A DNA stretch of 7,840 nt, taken from positions 1 through 7,840 of the forward strand of contig JAEYNG010000138.1 of NCBI GenBank assembly GCA_023412695.1, written 5' to 3'. The first letter of the stretch is position 1. Every line of letters begins with the position of its first letter. Shown in pieces: positions 1-5,353 of this stretch. The notes under the pieces are model-generated. The model searched no databases, had not been told where the DNA came from, and saw nothing but the letters and a program-made list of their open reading frames with translations. The stretch comes from Planctomycetota bacterium. Its GTDB lineage: Bacteria; Planctomycetota; Phycisphaerae; Phycisphaerales; UBA1924. The position numbers and the translations under genes were made by a program.

Positions 1-6
1 TCTCTG

Positions 7-60
7 CACCCTCTCCCCGCCCCGCGGGGAGAGGTCCCGAGCGAAGCGAGGGGGTGAGGG
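7..60. repeat. GC-rich palindromic intergenic element (REP-like)
   Basis: Bases 10-20 and 24-34 form a perfect 11-bp inverted repeat (CCTCTCCCCGC and its complement) around a CCC loop. The flanks CACCCTC (7-13) and GAGGGGGTG (48-56) can pair around it with a bulge, giving a two-level hairpin. The linker contains the GAGCGAAGCGAGG motif. This architecture, a C/T-rich arm, a G/A-rich arm and then GGGGTGAGGG, is what I know from dispersed intergenic palindromes in many GC-rich genomes. Only one copy is visible here, so the repeat status is inference. On the minus strand the hairpin has no T-tract, so it is not a clear intrinsic terminator for the gene ending at 233. Confidence 0.5.
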
Positions 61-74
61 GCTTCCGCCCGTGT

Positions 75-94
75 GCTGCTTTGCTGCTTTGCTG
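75..94. repeat. 8-bp tandem repeat, 2.5 copies
   Basis: The unit GCTGCTTT occurs at 75-82 and 83-90, followed by a partial GCTG at 91-94. It lies in the gap between the palindromic element and the orphan tail at 101-205. No function is evident. It may be a small replication-slippage product. Confidence 0.6.
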
Positions 95-100
95 ATCTTC

Positions 101-205
101 CTACGGACACCCCGCAAACCACGCGCTTAAGAACGCGAAGATTTCCGGCACCGCGATTCCGCCGTCGCCGTCAAAGAAAGCGACCAATGGCAAGGAAGCC
201 GCCAT
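101..205 (-). pseudogene. orphan dockerin/EF-hand-like C-terminal tail (gene remnant)
   Basis: A 34-codon minus-strand reading frame (ATG at 205, TAG at 101-103) ends in DGDGGIAVPEIFAFLSAWF followed by AGCP. This resembles the type-I-dockerin/EF-hand-like tags that end many secreted planctomycete proteins, where a D-x-D-x-D-G-x-I-x-x-x-D/E loop is followed by a hydrophobic helix. In the loop here, D12, D14, I17 and E21 sit at ligand positions 3, 5, 8 and 12, but position 1 is F10 rather than Asp, suggesting decay. There is no signal peptide, no body domain and no Shine-Dalgarno sequence, so I read it as the 3' relic of a lost secreted-protein gene. It is in the same frame as the upstream oxidoreductase, separated from it by TGA-TAG (230-235). 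The family recognition is from memory, so confidence is moderate. Confidence 0.5.
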
Positions 206-232
206 CGGTTCATCCTGCCGCCCAAACCTCTA

Positions 233-1657
233 TCAGGTGAGCACCGCGCTCACCACCACCCTACCCGCCAGCCCCTTCGCCATCGCCAGCGTCTCGCCCC
301 GCAGCTCCGGCACCGCCGTGTTCTCCCACAGCTGCCCCTTCCGCAGCGGCCCCACCAGCGTCAGCCGATCCTGCACGCGTCCCTGCGCATCCACAACCGC
401 CCCGTGCGCATCCGTGTCGAGCCCCAGCCCCAGTGCATCGGGCCGCACCAGTCCGTCCCGCACCATCCGCTGTACGAACAGGTCCTCGACCTTCCGCACA
501 TCCGTCTCCGGCCCGGTGCAGTTGATGACCCGCCCCACGCGCAGCACCGTCTCCTCCTCCGCCCCGCGCATCAGCACCCGCGCATCCACACCACCGCGCG
601 ACTCCGCATACCCCAGCACCCGCCCCGCGTGCACCGCCAGCTCGTTCCGCGCGATCAGCTCCGCGATCTGCGTCGCCGTCTCCGGCGAAGCGCGGTGCCG
701 GTGCGTCTCCCAGAATGGCCGCACGTGCCGCAAAAACCTGCCGCGCTCCCGCTCGCCGAGCCCCTTCCACAGCGCGGGCGTGTCGTGCCGAAGGCTCGTC
801 ACGACCTCGCGCCAATCAACGCCCTTCACCGCCGCCGCGCGAACCTCCGCGCGCAGCGCATGCAGCAGCCCCTTCGCGGTCCGCGGCCCCTCGTCCACCC
901 CCTTCCGACGCGGATGCGCGCCCGGCGGCCGGATCGACACGCGGTGCGGCTGCGGCAACAGCCCCCGCCGCGACACCGCGTGGATCACCCCGCGATGCCC
1001 GCGCTCCTTCAGCGCGATCGCGATGTCCAGCATCGTCAACCCCGTCCCCAGCAGCAGCACGTCCCCGTCCGGCTCGACATCCAGCGCGCCCGGCCCCCAC
1101 GGGTCCTTCGCGTACCGCCAACTCTTGTAAAACCCCGCATCCGCAACCGGCGGGTTCCCCGGCGGGAAGTTCCCGATCGCCAGCACCGCCGCGTCCGCCT
1201 CAATTTCGCTCCCGCCCTCCAGCTCGACCGTCACGCCGTCGCCATCAACCCGCAGCCCCGCCGCGCCCCGCGGCACCCGCGTCAGCCGCACCGCGTCCCC
1301 TGACGCAGCGTCCGCCTGCTCGAGGATCGACGCGAGATACTTCCCGTACAGCGGCCGCGGCACAAATGTCCCGCCGCCGATCTTCGGGTCCTGCTGCCGC
1401 GCCCATCGCAGGAAGTGATCCGGATCGTCCGGCAGCGCGCTCATACGCCCCGCCGGCACGTTCAGCAAATGCCCGTGCGACGTCGTCGAGTACGCCACGC
1501 CCGCCGTGAACTTCCCCGATCGCTCGATCAGGTATACGCGGAACGGCTCGCCCCCGTCCTCACCCTCCGCCCGCCGCCGCTCGGCCAGGAGCCGCAGCAG
1601 GTGCGCCGCTGTCATCGTTCCGCCGAAACCCGCTCCAATGATCGCAAAGGTACGCAT
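233..1657 (-). CDS. FAD/NAD(P)-binding oxidoreductase, YdhS/COG4529-like
   Basis: This 474-residue protein has the layout of the FAD-NAD(P)-binding family (Pfam NAD_binding_9 type). The N-terminal dinucleotide fold shows FAIIGAGFGG at residues 4-13. The family block GVAYSTTSHGHLLNVPAGRM (53-72) follows, then hFLRW near 81-85. A second nucleotide-binding turn, VLLLGTGLTMLDIAIAL (200-216), lies before SRRGLLPQPH (229-238). The late FAD-contact block INCTGPETD (378-386) and the VGPLRKGQLWENTAVPELR stretch (435-453) are also typical. It is probably a cytosolic flavoprotein that oxidises or hydroxylates a small molecule; no signal peptide or membrane segment is seen and the substrate is unknown. 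The ATG at 1657 is chosen because GxGxxG begins seven residues in. No Shine-Dalgarno sequence precedes it and a promoter-like pair ends just upstream, so the mRNA may be leaderless. The gene ends in two consecutive in-frame stops. Confidence 0.88.
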   Translation of the reverse strand: MRTFAIIGAGFGGTMTAAHLLRLLAERRRAEGEDGGEPFRVYLIERSGKFTAGVAYSTTSHGHLLNVPAGRMSALPDDPDHFLRWARQQDPKIGGGTFVPRPLYGKYLASILEQADAASGDAVRLTRVPRGAAGLRVDGDGVTVELEGGSEIEADAAVLAIGNFPPGNPPVADAGFYKSWRYAKDPWGPGALDVEPDGDVLLLGTGLTMLDIAIALKERGHRGVIHAVSRRGLLPQPHRVSIRPPGAHPRRKGVDEGPRTAKGLLHALRAEVRAAAVKGVDWREVVTSLRHDTPALWKGLGERERGRFLRHVRPFWETHRHRASPETATQIAELIARNELAVHAGRVLGYAESRGGVDARVLMRGAEEETVLRVGRVINCTGPETDVRKVEDLFVQRMVRDGLVRPDALGLGLDTDAHGAVVDAQGRVQDRLTLVGPLRKGQLWENTAVPELRGETLAMAKGLAGRVVVSAVLT

Positions 1658-1663
1658 GGGCCG

Positions 1664-1692
1664 AGTTTATCCGGTTCCGCGCACAAGCGCAA
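1664..1692 (-). promoter_or_regulatory. putative promoter of the FAD oxidoreductase gene
   Basis: On the minus strand TTGCGC (1692-1687) and TAAACT (1669-1664) are separated by 17 bases, a sigma-70-like spacing. Matches to consensus are modest, 3 of 6 and 4 of 6. A start site about seven bases after the -10 box would fall on the A of the ATG at 1657, which fits the lack of a ribosome binding site. The octamer GATAAACT also occurs upstream of the ACT-domain gene. This is inference from sequence alone. Confidence 0.4.
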
Positions 1693-1764
1693 AATCGCTC
1701 TACAGCAACTGCCTGCTGCCCCGCGGTTCTGCCGCCTTGCTGTTCTCGTCGCCCGCCGCCGACC

Positions 1765-2247
1765 TCACATCCCGTGCCGCCCGAGGTCCTCTTCCCCGAG
1801 CAGCCGGAACTCCTTCCGCCGCAGGATCTGCCCCGCCAGCGTCGCGTCATCGACCGCCAGCGCGATCGTCGGGTTCCCCGTCGGGCTCGACATCAGCGGG
1901 TAGGCGAATCGGATGTTCAGCTCCGCCCCCAACAGGTACATGCACATCCGCTCGAGCGTGTGCCCCTTGCACAGCTCCACGCACAGCAGCGGCACCTCCG
2001 TGAACGGGAGCTGGTGCCGCGTCAGGAGCAGCTTCGCCTCCTGCGCGTTGTTCGTGATGATCCGCACGATCGCGCAGTCGCTCGCGTCATGAACGCTGAT
2101 GGCCGCGAGGTGCACCGGCGAGTGCTCGAACGCACGGAGCAGCTCGTAGAGCTTGCCCACCCGGTTGTCCAGAAACACCGAATACTGCGTCACGCTCGGG
2201 GTCGCATAGCCCTGCGTGGTCTCCGACGGCACCGATGCCTGCGACAT
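1765..2247 (-). CDS. tandem ACT-domain regulatory protein
   Basis: The 160-residue protein looks like two consecutive ACT domains. The first spans about residues 20-90 and opens with QYSVFLDNRVGKLYELLRAF, the usual beta strand, ligand-binding loop (N-R-x-G) and helix, then continues with the strand LAAISVHDASDCAIVRII. The second spans about 88-150 and contains LGAELNIRFAYPLM and the strand PTIALAVDDA. ACT pairs bind amino acids and regulate biosynthetic enzymes. Stand-alone tandem-ACT proteins of this size (COG4747-like) are sometimes annotated as acetolactate-synthase regulatory subunits, but I cannot name the ligand or partner. The ATG at 2247 is supported by GGAGG at 2252-2256, four bases upstream. 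It lies 183 bases after the A-type carrier gene, and a GATAAACT box in that gap suggests separate transcription. It has no clear link to iron-sulfur assembly. Confidence 0.75.
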   Translation of the reverse strand: MSQASVPSETTQGYATPSVTQYSVFLDNRVGKLYELLRAFEHSPVHLAAISVHDASDCAIVRIITNNAQEAKLLLTRHQLPFTEVPLLCVELCKGHTLERMCMYLLGAELNIRFAYPLMSSPTGNPTIALAVDDATLAGQILRRKEFRLLGEEDLGRHGM

Positions 2248-2334
2248 ACGACCTCCACCTCTTCCCGCCCGAGCGCATCCGCCCTCAGGCCCGCCGCCCC
2301 GCGCAGCCCTGCGCGCAAGCGTCCGGCCCCCGGC

Positions 2335-2342
2335 AGTTTATC
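2335..2342 (-). promoter_or_regulatory. putative -10 region for the ACT-domain gene
   Basis: The minus strand reads GATAAACT (2342-2335), the same octamer found in front of the FAD gene, in an otherwise very GC-rich gap. Seventeen bases further upstream lies TTTCCG, a poor -35. Transcription from here would give a 5' leader of about 80 bases ending in the GGAGG site of the ACT gene. The remainder of the 2248-2430 gap shows only short GC hairpins, for example 2300-2315 (6-bp stem, 4-base loop). Confidence 0.35.
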
Positions 2343-2430
2343 GGACTCCGGCCCCGGCGGAAAGCCGCCAACGCCGGACCCGACCGGTCTCCGTCCATTC
2401 GTCGGCAGATCGGCCGTCCAACCAAAGCGA

Positions 2431-2811
2431 TCAGGCCGAGAAGCTCGACCCGCAGCCGCACGTCGTCGTCGCGTTCGGGTTCTGGAAAACAAAGCCGCGG
2501 CCCATGATCTCGTCGCGGAAATCGATTACCGTACCGTTCAGGTACAGCAGGCTCTTCGGGTCCACGATCACCTTGATCCCGTGCTGCTCGAAGACCTCGT
2601 CGGTCTCCTTCTGCGTCTCGGTCAGGTCCAGGAGGTAGCTGAACCCCGAGCACCCGCCGCCCTTCACGCCCACCCGAAGGCGGACCTTATCGGCGTCAAG
2701 CTCCTGCTGCTGGATGATGTTCCGCACCTCGCGTGCCGCCCCCTCGGTCAGGTTGACCGCATCGGTGCTGGGGACAGAGGTCGCGCCCGGATTGCTCGTC
2801 GTCGTGGACAT
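2431..2811 (-). CDS. erpA: A-type iron-sulfur cluster carrier (ErpA/IscA family)
   Basis: The 126-residue product is a HesB/IscA/ErpA-family carrier that receives Fe-S clusters from the scaffold and passes them to apoproteins in the cytosol. The three ligand cysteines are present: C54 in VKGGGCSGFSYLLDL, and C118 and C120 in the C-terminal CGCGSSFSA. The conserved VDPKSLLYLNGTVIDF segment sits at 83-98. The ending NPNATTTCGCGSSF resembles ErpA more than IscA, but ErpA, IscA and SufA cannot be separated reliably by eye, so the symbol is tentative. Roughly 18 Ser/Thr-rich residues precede the conserved core, a short and probably disordered extension. The ATG at 2811 has GGAG ten bases upstream. 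It is the third gene of the iscS-iscU cluster, 98 bases after iscU. Confidence 0.92.
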   Translation of the reverse strand: MSTTTSNPGATSVPSTDAVNLTEGAAREVRNIIQQQELDADKVRLRVGVKGGGCSGFSYLLDLTETQKETDEVFEQHGIKVIVDPKSLLYLNGTVIDFRDEIMGRGFVFQNPNATTTCGCGSSFSA

Positions 2812-2874
2812 GGAAAAACTGCTCCAGTAAGCCCCGAAAATACTACGTCCGCCGCCCCCGGCAGTTCAGCCCGC

Positions 2875-2892
2875 CGGCCCCGCGAGGGGCCG
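2875..2892 (-). other. GC hairpin just downstream of iscU
   Basis: Bases 2875-2881 (CGGCCCC) and 2886-2892 (GGGGCCG) form a perfect 7-bp stem around a 4-base loop, 18 bases after the iscU stop on the minus strand. There is no T-tract, so it is not a standard intrinsic terminator. It could stabilise the iscU 3' end or tune expression of the next gene. In this GC-rich sequence it may also be chance. Confidence 0.35.
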
Positions 2893-2909
2893 CAGGGCCG
2901 GATGCCGCC

Positions 2910-3344
2910 TCAGTGCGCATGCTCGTGGTCGTGGTCCTCGACCGCGATCCCGTTCTTGGTCTTGTAGTCCGAGATCGCCGCCTTGATCGCGTCCTCGGCC
3001 AGCACCGAGCAGTGGATCTTCACCGGCGGCAGGCTCAGTTCCTGCACGATCTCGGTGTTCTTGATCGCCAGCCCCTCGTCGAGCGTCTTGCCCTTGAGCC
3101 ACTCGGTCGCCAGCGAGCTGCTCGCGATCGCGCTCCCGCAGCCGAAGCACTTGAACTTCGCGTCCTCGATGACGCCCGTCTGCTGGTTCACCTTGATCTG
3201 CAGCTGCATCACGTCGCCGCACTCGGGCGCGCCGACCAGGCCCACGCCAAGGTCCTTCCGCTGCTTGATATCCGCCTGCGTGCCGAACGAGCCCACGTTT
3301 CGCGGGTTCTCGTAGTGGTCGATGATCTTCGGTCCGTATGCCAT
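2910..3344 (-). CDS. iscU: iron-sulfur cluster assembly scaffold IscU
   Basis: The 144-residue protein is an IscU/NifU-N scaffold on which [2Fe-2S] clusters are assembled from IscS-derived sulfur. The canonical ligands are visible: C42 and D44 in GAPECGDVMQLQIKV, C69 in FGCGSAIASSS, and C112 in KIHCSVLAEDAIKAAI. LPPVK at residues 105-109 is the site recognised by the HscA chaperone in the proteobacterial and mitochondrial ISC system, so this is ISC-type rather than SUF-type SufU, although no hscA or hscB is visible. Two features are less usual. C66 gives a CxxC with C69, where E. coli IscU has Thr. The C terminus EDHDHEHAH (136-144) is rich in His and acidic residues and could bind metal. The ATG at 3344 is followed at once by the conserved IDHYENPRNVGSF region; a GGAGC site lies upstream. 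Confidence 0.95.
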   Translation of the reverse strand: MAYGPKIIDHYENPRNVGSFGTQADIKQRKDLGVGLVGAPECGDVMQLQIKVNQQTGVIEDAKFKCFGCGSAIASSSLATEWLKGKTLDEGLAIKNTEIVQELSLPPVKIHCSVLAEDAIKAAISDYKTKNGIAVEDHDHEHAH

Positions 3345-3359
3345 CGCTTTGCTCCAATG

Positions 3360-3394
3360 ACCTGATCACTCTTTAGCAACCGGCCACATCAGGT
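3360..3394. promoter_or_regulatory. 7-bp dyad in the iscS-iscU gap
   Basis: ACCTGAT (3360-3366) and ATCAGGT (3388-3394) form a perfect inverted repeat with a 21-base spacer, immediately upstream of the iscU ribosome binding region (3351-3355). It could be an operator dyad or a weak mRNA stem affecting iscU translation. Chance cannot be excluded at this length. No convincing promoter was found in the 3345-3438 gap, so iscU is probably cotranscribed with iscS. Confidence 0.25.
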
Positions 3395-3438
3395 AATCCA
3401 TCTGACTGTCTCGCCCGCGTTGGGCCTCCGGCGACTTC

Positions 3439-4677
3439 TCAGTGATGCGCCCACTCGATCTTCGTCAGATCGATCCCCTCCTTGAACATGTCGTACAGCG
3501 GGCTCAGGCTCCGCAGCTTCGTCACCGACTCCACAACCTTCTGCACCGTGTAATCGACCTCCTCCTCCGTCGTCCACCGGCCCATGCTGAACCGCAGAGA
3601 CGAGTGCGCCAGGTCGTCCCCGATCCCCAGGCCCTTGAGCACGTAGCTCGGCTCCAGCGACGCCGACGTGCACGCCGACCCGCTCGACATCGCGATGTCC
3701 TTGCACGCCATCATCAGGCTCTCGCCCTCGACGAACCCGAAGCTGATGTTCGTGATGTGCGGCAGCCGCTTGTCCGCGTGCCCGTTGATCTGCACGTGGT
3801 CGAGCCCCGCCGTGATCCCCTGCTCAAGCCGCTTCCGCAGCTTCAAGAGCCGCTCGCCCTCGTGCTGCATCTCCGCCAGCGCAAGCTCGCACGCCTTCCC
3901 CAGCCCCACGATCCCCGTCACGTTCAGCGTCCCCGAGCGGAAGCCGCGCTCCTGCCCGCCGCCATCGACCTGCGCCACCAGCCGGATCCGCGGCTTGCGC
4001 CGACGCACGTACAGCGCGCCCACGCCCTTCGGCCCGTACATCTTGTGCCCCGACATCGACAGGAGGTCGATGTTGTCCCGCTCCACGTTCACCGGCATCT
4101 TCCCCACCCACTGCGTCGCGTCCGTGTGGAACACGATCTCCCGCTCGTGGCACAACGCGCCGATCTCGCGGATGTCGCTCACCGTCCCGATCTCGTTGTT
4201 CGCCCACATCAGCGTCACCAGGATCGTGTCCGGACGCAGCGCCGCCTCCACCATCGCGCGGGTGATCACCCCGTCCCGCGGCGGCTCGAGGAACGTCACG
4301 TCGAACCCCTCCTTCTGCAGACGCTTGCACGGGTCCAGCACCGCCTTGTGCTCGATCTGGCACGTGATGATGTGCCCGCGCCCGGTCGAACCCGCCGGCG
4401 CACGCTCGTACATCTCCGCCGCGCCCTTGATCGCCAGGTTGTTGCTCTCCGTCGCCCCGCTCGTGAAGACGATCTCCTTCTCGTTCGCCCCCAGCAGCGC
4501 GGCCACCTGCTCCCGCGCCCGGTCGACACCCTCCTCCGATTCCCAGCCGAACCGGTGGTTCCGGCTCCCCGGGTTCCCGAACGTCTTCGTGAAATACGGC
4601 AGCATCGCCTCCACGACCCGCGGGTCGCACGGGGTCGTCGCGGCGTGATCCATGTAAACCGGCAGCTTCAGCGCCAT
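3439..4677 (-). CDS. iscS: cysteine desulfurase IscS
   Basis: From the ATG at 4677 the product is 412 residues, close to E. coli IscS (404). It is a PLP-dependent desulfurase that converts cysteine to alanine and holds the sulfur as a persulfide for IscU. Visible motifs are VYMDHAATTP near the N terminus, FGNPGSRNH, H110 in CQIEHKAVLDP (stacks on PLP), D186 and Q189 in FHTDATQWVG, the Schiff-base lysine K212 in SMSGHKMYGPKGVGALYVRR, and the mobile-loop cysteine C336 in SSGSACTSASLEPSYVLKGLG. The C terminus IDLTKIEWAHH matches the IscS-type ending that contacts IscU. An in-frame ATG at 4731 would add 18 residues, but the 4677 start has a good AGAGGTGG site about eight bases upstream and begins where the family begins. 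It leads the ISC cluster; iscU follows after 94 bases. Confidence 0.96.
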   Translation of the reverse strand: MALKLPVYMDHAATTPCDPRVVEAMLPYFTKTFGNPGSRNHRFGWESEEGVDRAREQVAALLGANEKEIVFTSGATESNNLAIKGAAEMYERAPAGSTGRGHIITCQIEHKAVLDPCKRLQKEGFDVTFLEPPRDGVITRAMVEAALRPDTILVTLMWANNEIGTVSDIREIGALCHEREIVFHTDATQWVGKMPVNVERDNIDLLSMSGHKMYGPKGVGALYVRRRKPRIRLVAQVDGGGQERGFRSGTLNVTGIVGLGKACELALAEMQHEGERLLKLRKRLEQGITAGLDHVQINGHADKRLPHITNISFGFVEGESLMMACKDIAMSSGSACTSASLEPSYVLKGLGIGDDLAHSSLRFSMGRWTTEEEVDYTVQKVVESVTKLRSLSPLYDMFKEGIDLTKIEWAHH

Positions 4678-4734
4678 GTGTTTCCACCTCTTGAAATCAA
4701 ACAGCCCCGCCCGCACGCCGAGAGCATGCACGAC

Positions 4735-4754
4735 TGAGACTGGGTCTCATTATA
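4735..4754 (-). promoter_or_regulatory. iscS promoter -10 box with overlapping palindromic operator candidate
   Basis: The minus strand carries a perfect TATAAT (4754-4749). Its last base overlaps a perfect palindrome TGAGAC-TGG-GTCTCA (4735-4749), so the predicted start site near 4742 falls inside the palindrome. At 16 to 18 bases upstream there are only A/G-rich hexamers such as GGAAAA, with no TTGACA-like -35, which suggests an activator may be needed. The leader to the ATG at 4677 would be about 65 bases. A repressor bound at the palindrome would block initiation. I do not recognise the site as a known IscR or Fur box. Confidence 0.5.
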
Positions 4755-4818
4755 GCGCGAAATACCTGCGTTTTTCCGGATTTCGGCCCTGTGGGTCCGC
4801 TGATCGCCGCGCACGCCG

Positions 4819-5274
4819 TCAGGCCGCCGACGACTCCGCCGCCGGTCGCGGCCGCTGGTAGGTCATCTCGACCCGGTTCCCACGCCCCATGTATTCCACC
4901 CTCGCCATGTACGCCCGCATCAGCAGCAGGCCCCGCCCTGTCGGCCGCTCGATATTTTCGTCGAGGGTCGGGTCCGGCACGTCCTCGGGCTTGAAGCCCG
5001 GGCCCTGGTCCTCAATCGCCAGCTCCACAACGTCCCCGGTCACCGAGAACTCCACCCGCGCCGGCGTGTCCTGCGGCAGGTCCTTGTGCCCGTGCCGGAA
5101 CGCGTTCACCAGCGATTCTTCCAGCGCCAGCCGCACCGCGAACCTCGCGGCGTCCGGGTAGCCGTGCCGGCCCATCGCCTCCAGCAGCATTTCCTCGGCG
5201 CGGTCGATGTCCTCCCGACGATTCGGGATCACGAGCACGGCTGAGTCAGGGCTGGAACTCGGGCTGGTCTTCAT
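4819..5274 (-). CDS. anti-sigma-factor serine kinase, RsbW/SpoIIAB type (HATPase)
   Basis: This is a single-domain GHKL ATPase of the RsbW/SpoIIAB group. Such proteins sequester a sigma factor, or another partner, and phosphorylate a STAS antagonist. The N-box is LALEESLVNAFRHGHK, with the Glu pair and Asn that coordinate Mg-ATP; the G1 box is EDQGPGF; the G2 region is GRGLLLMRAYM. The C-terminal strand RVEYMGRGNRVEMTY closes the fold. Length from the ATG at 5274 is 151 residues, with about 11 residues before the first strand. A GTG at 5313 gives 164 residues with a basic extension (VGRRWGKREAAW) and is directly preceded by an in-frame stop. Neither start has a strong Shine-Dalgarno site, so the start is uncertain. 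It lies 79 bases (or 40 with the GTG start) after the STAS gene, almost certainly in one operon. It is soluble and cytosolic; its sigma factor is not in view. Confidence 0.88.
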   Translation of the reverse strand: MKTSPSSSPDSAVLVIPNRREDIDRAEEMLLEAMGRHGYPDAARFAVRLALEESLVNAFRHGHKDLPQDTPARVEFSVTGDVVELAIEDQGPGFKPEDVPDPTLDENIERPTGRGLLLMRAYMARVEYMGRGNRVEMTYQRPRPAAESSAA

Positions 5275-5353
5275 CCAGGCCGCTTCTCGCTTCCCCCACC
5301 GCCGACCGACCACTCATCAACGCCCCCGCACGCCCGCTCACCCCTGCGCACGC

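Noticed and set aside
237..1130. Plus-strand open frame antisense to the FAD oxidoreductase
   Set aside because: Low-complexity Ser/Pro/Arg translation; the minus-strand frame carries the conserved flavoprotein motifs.
2087..2278. Small open frame (63 codons) starting in the ACT gene leader
   Set aside because: It overlaps the ACT gene in another frame, reads as Gly/Arg-rich and shows no leader-peptide run of regulatory codons.
2300..2315. 6-bp GC hairpin in the gap before the ACT gene, considered as a terminator or attenuator
   Set aside because: No T-tract follows it on the minus strand, and a short GC stem of this size is expected by chance at this base composition.
1774..2967. Plus-strand open frame (397 codons) across the ACT, carrier and iscU genes
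   Set aside because: It runs antisense through three well-supported genes and two gaps, is rich in Arg and Pro, and has no domain.
4678..4731. Upstream ATG at 4731 adding 18 residues to IscS
   Set aside because: It would start only about 11 bases after the predicted transcription start and has no ribosome binding site, whereas the ATG at 4677 has one and matches the family N terminus.
3442..4737. Long plus-strand open frame (431 codons) fully antisense to iscS
   Set aside because: It mirrors the strongly supported IscS gene. Its translation is Arg/His/Pro-rich with no recognisable motif, as expected from GC-rich third positions.
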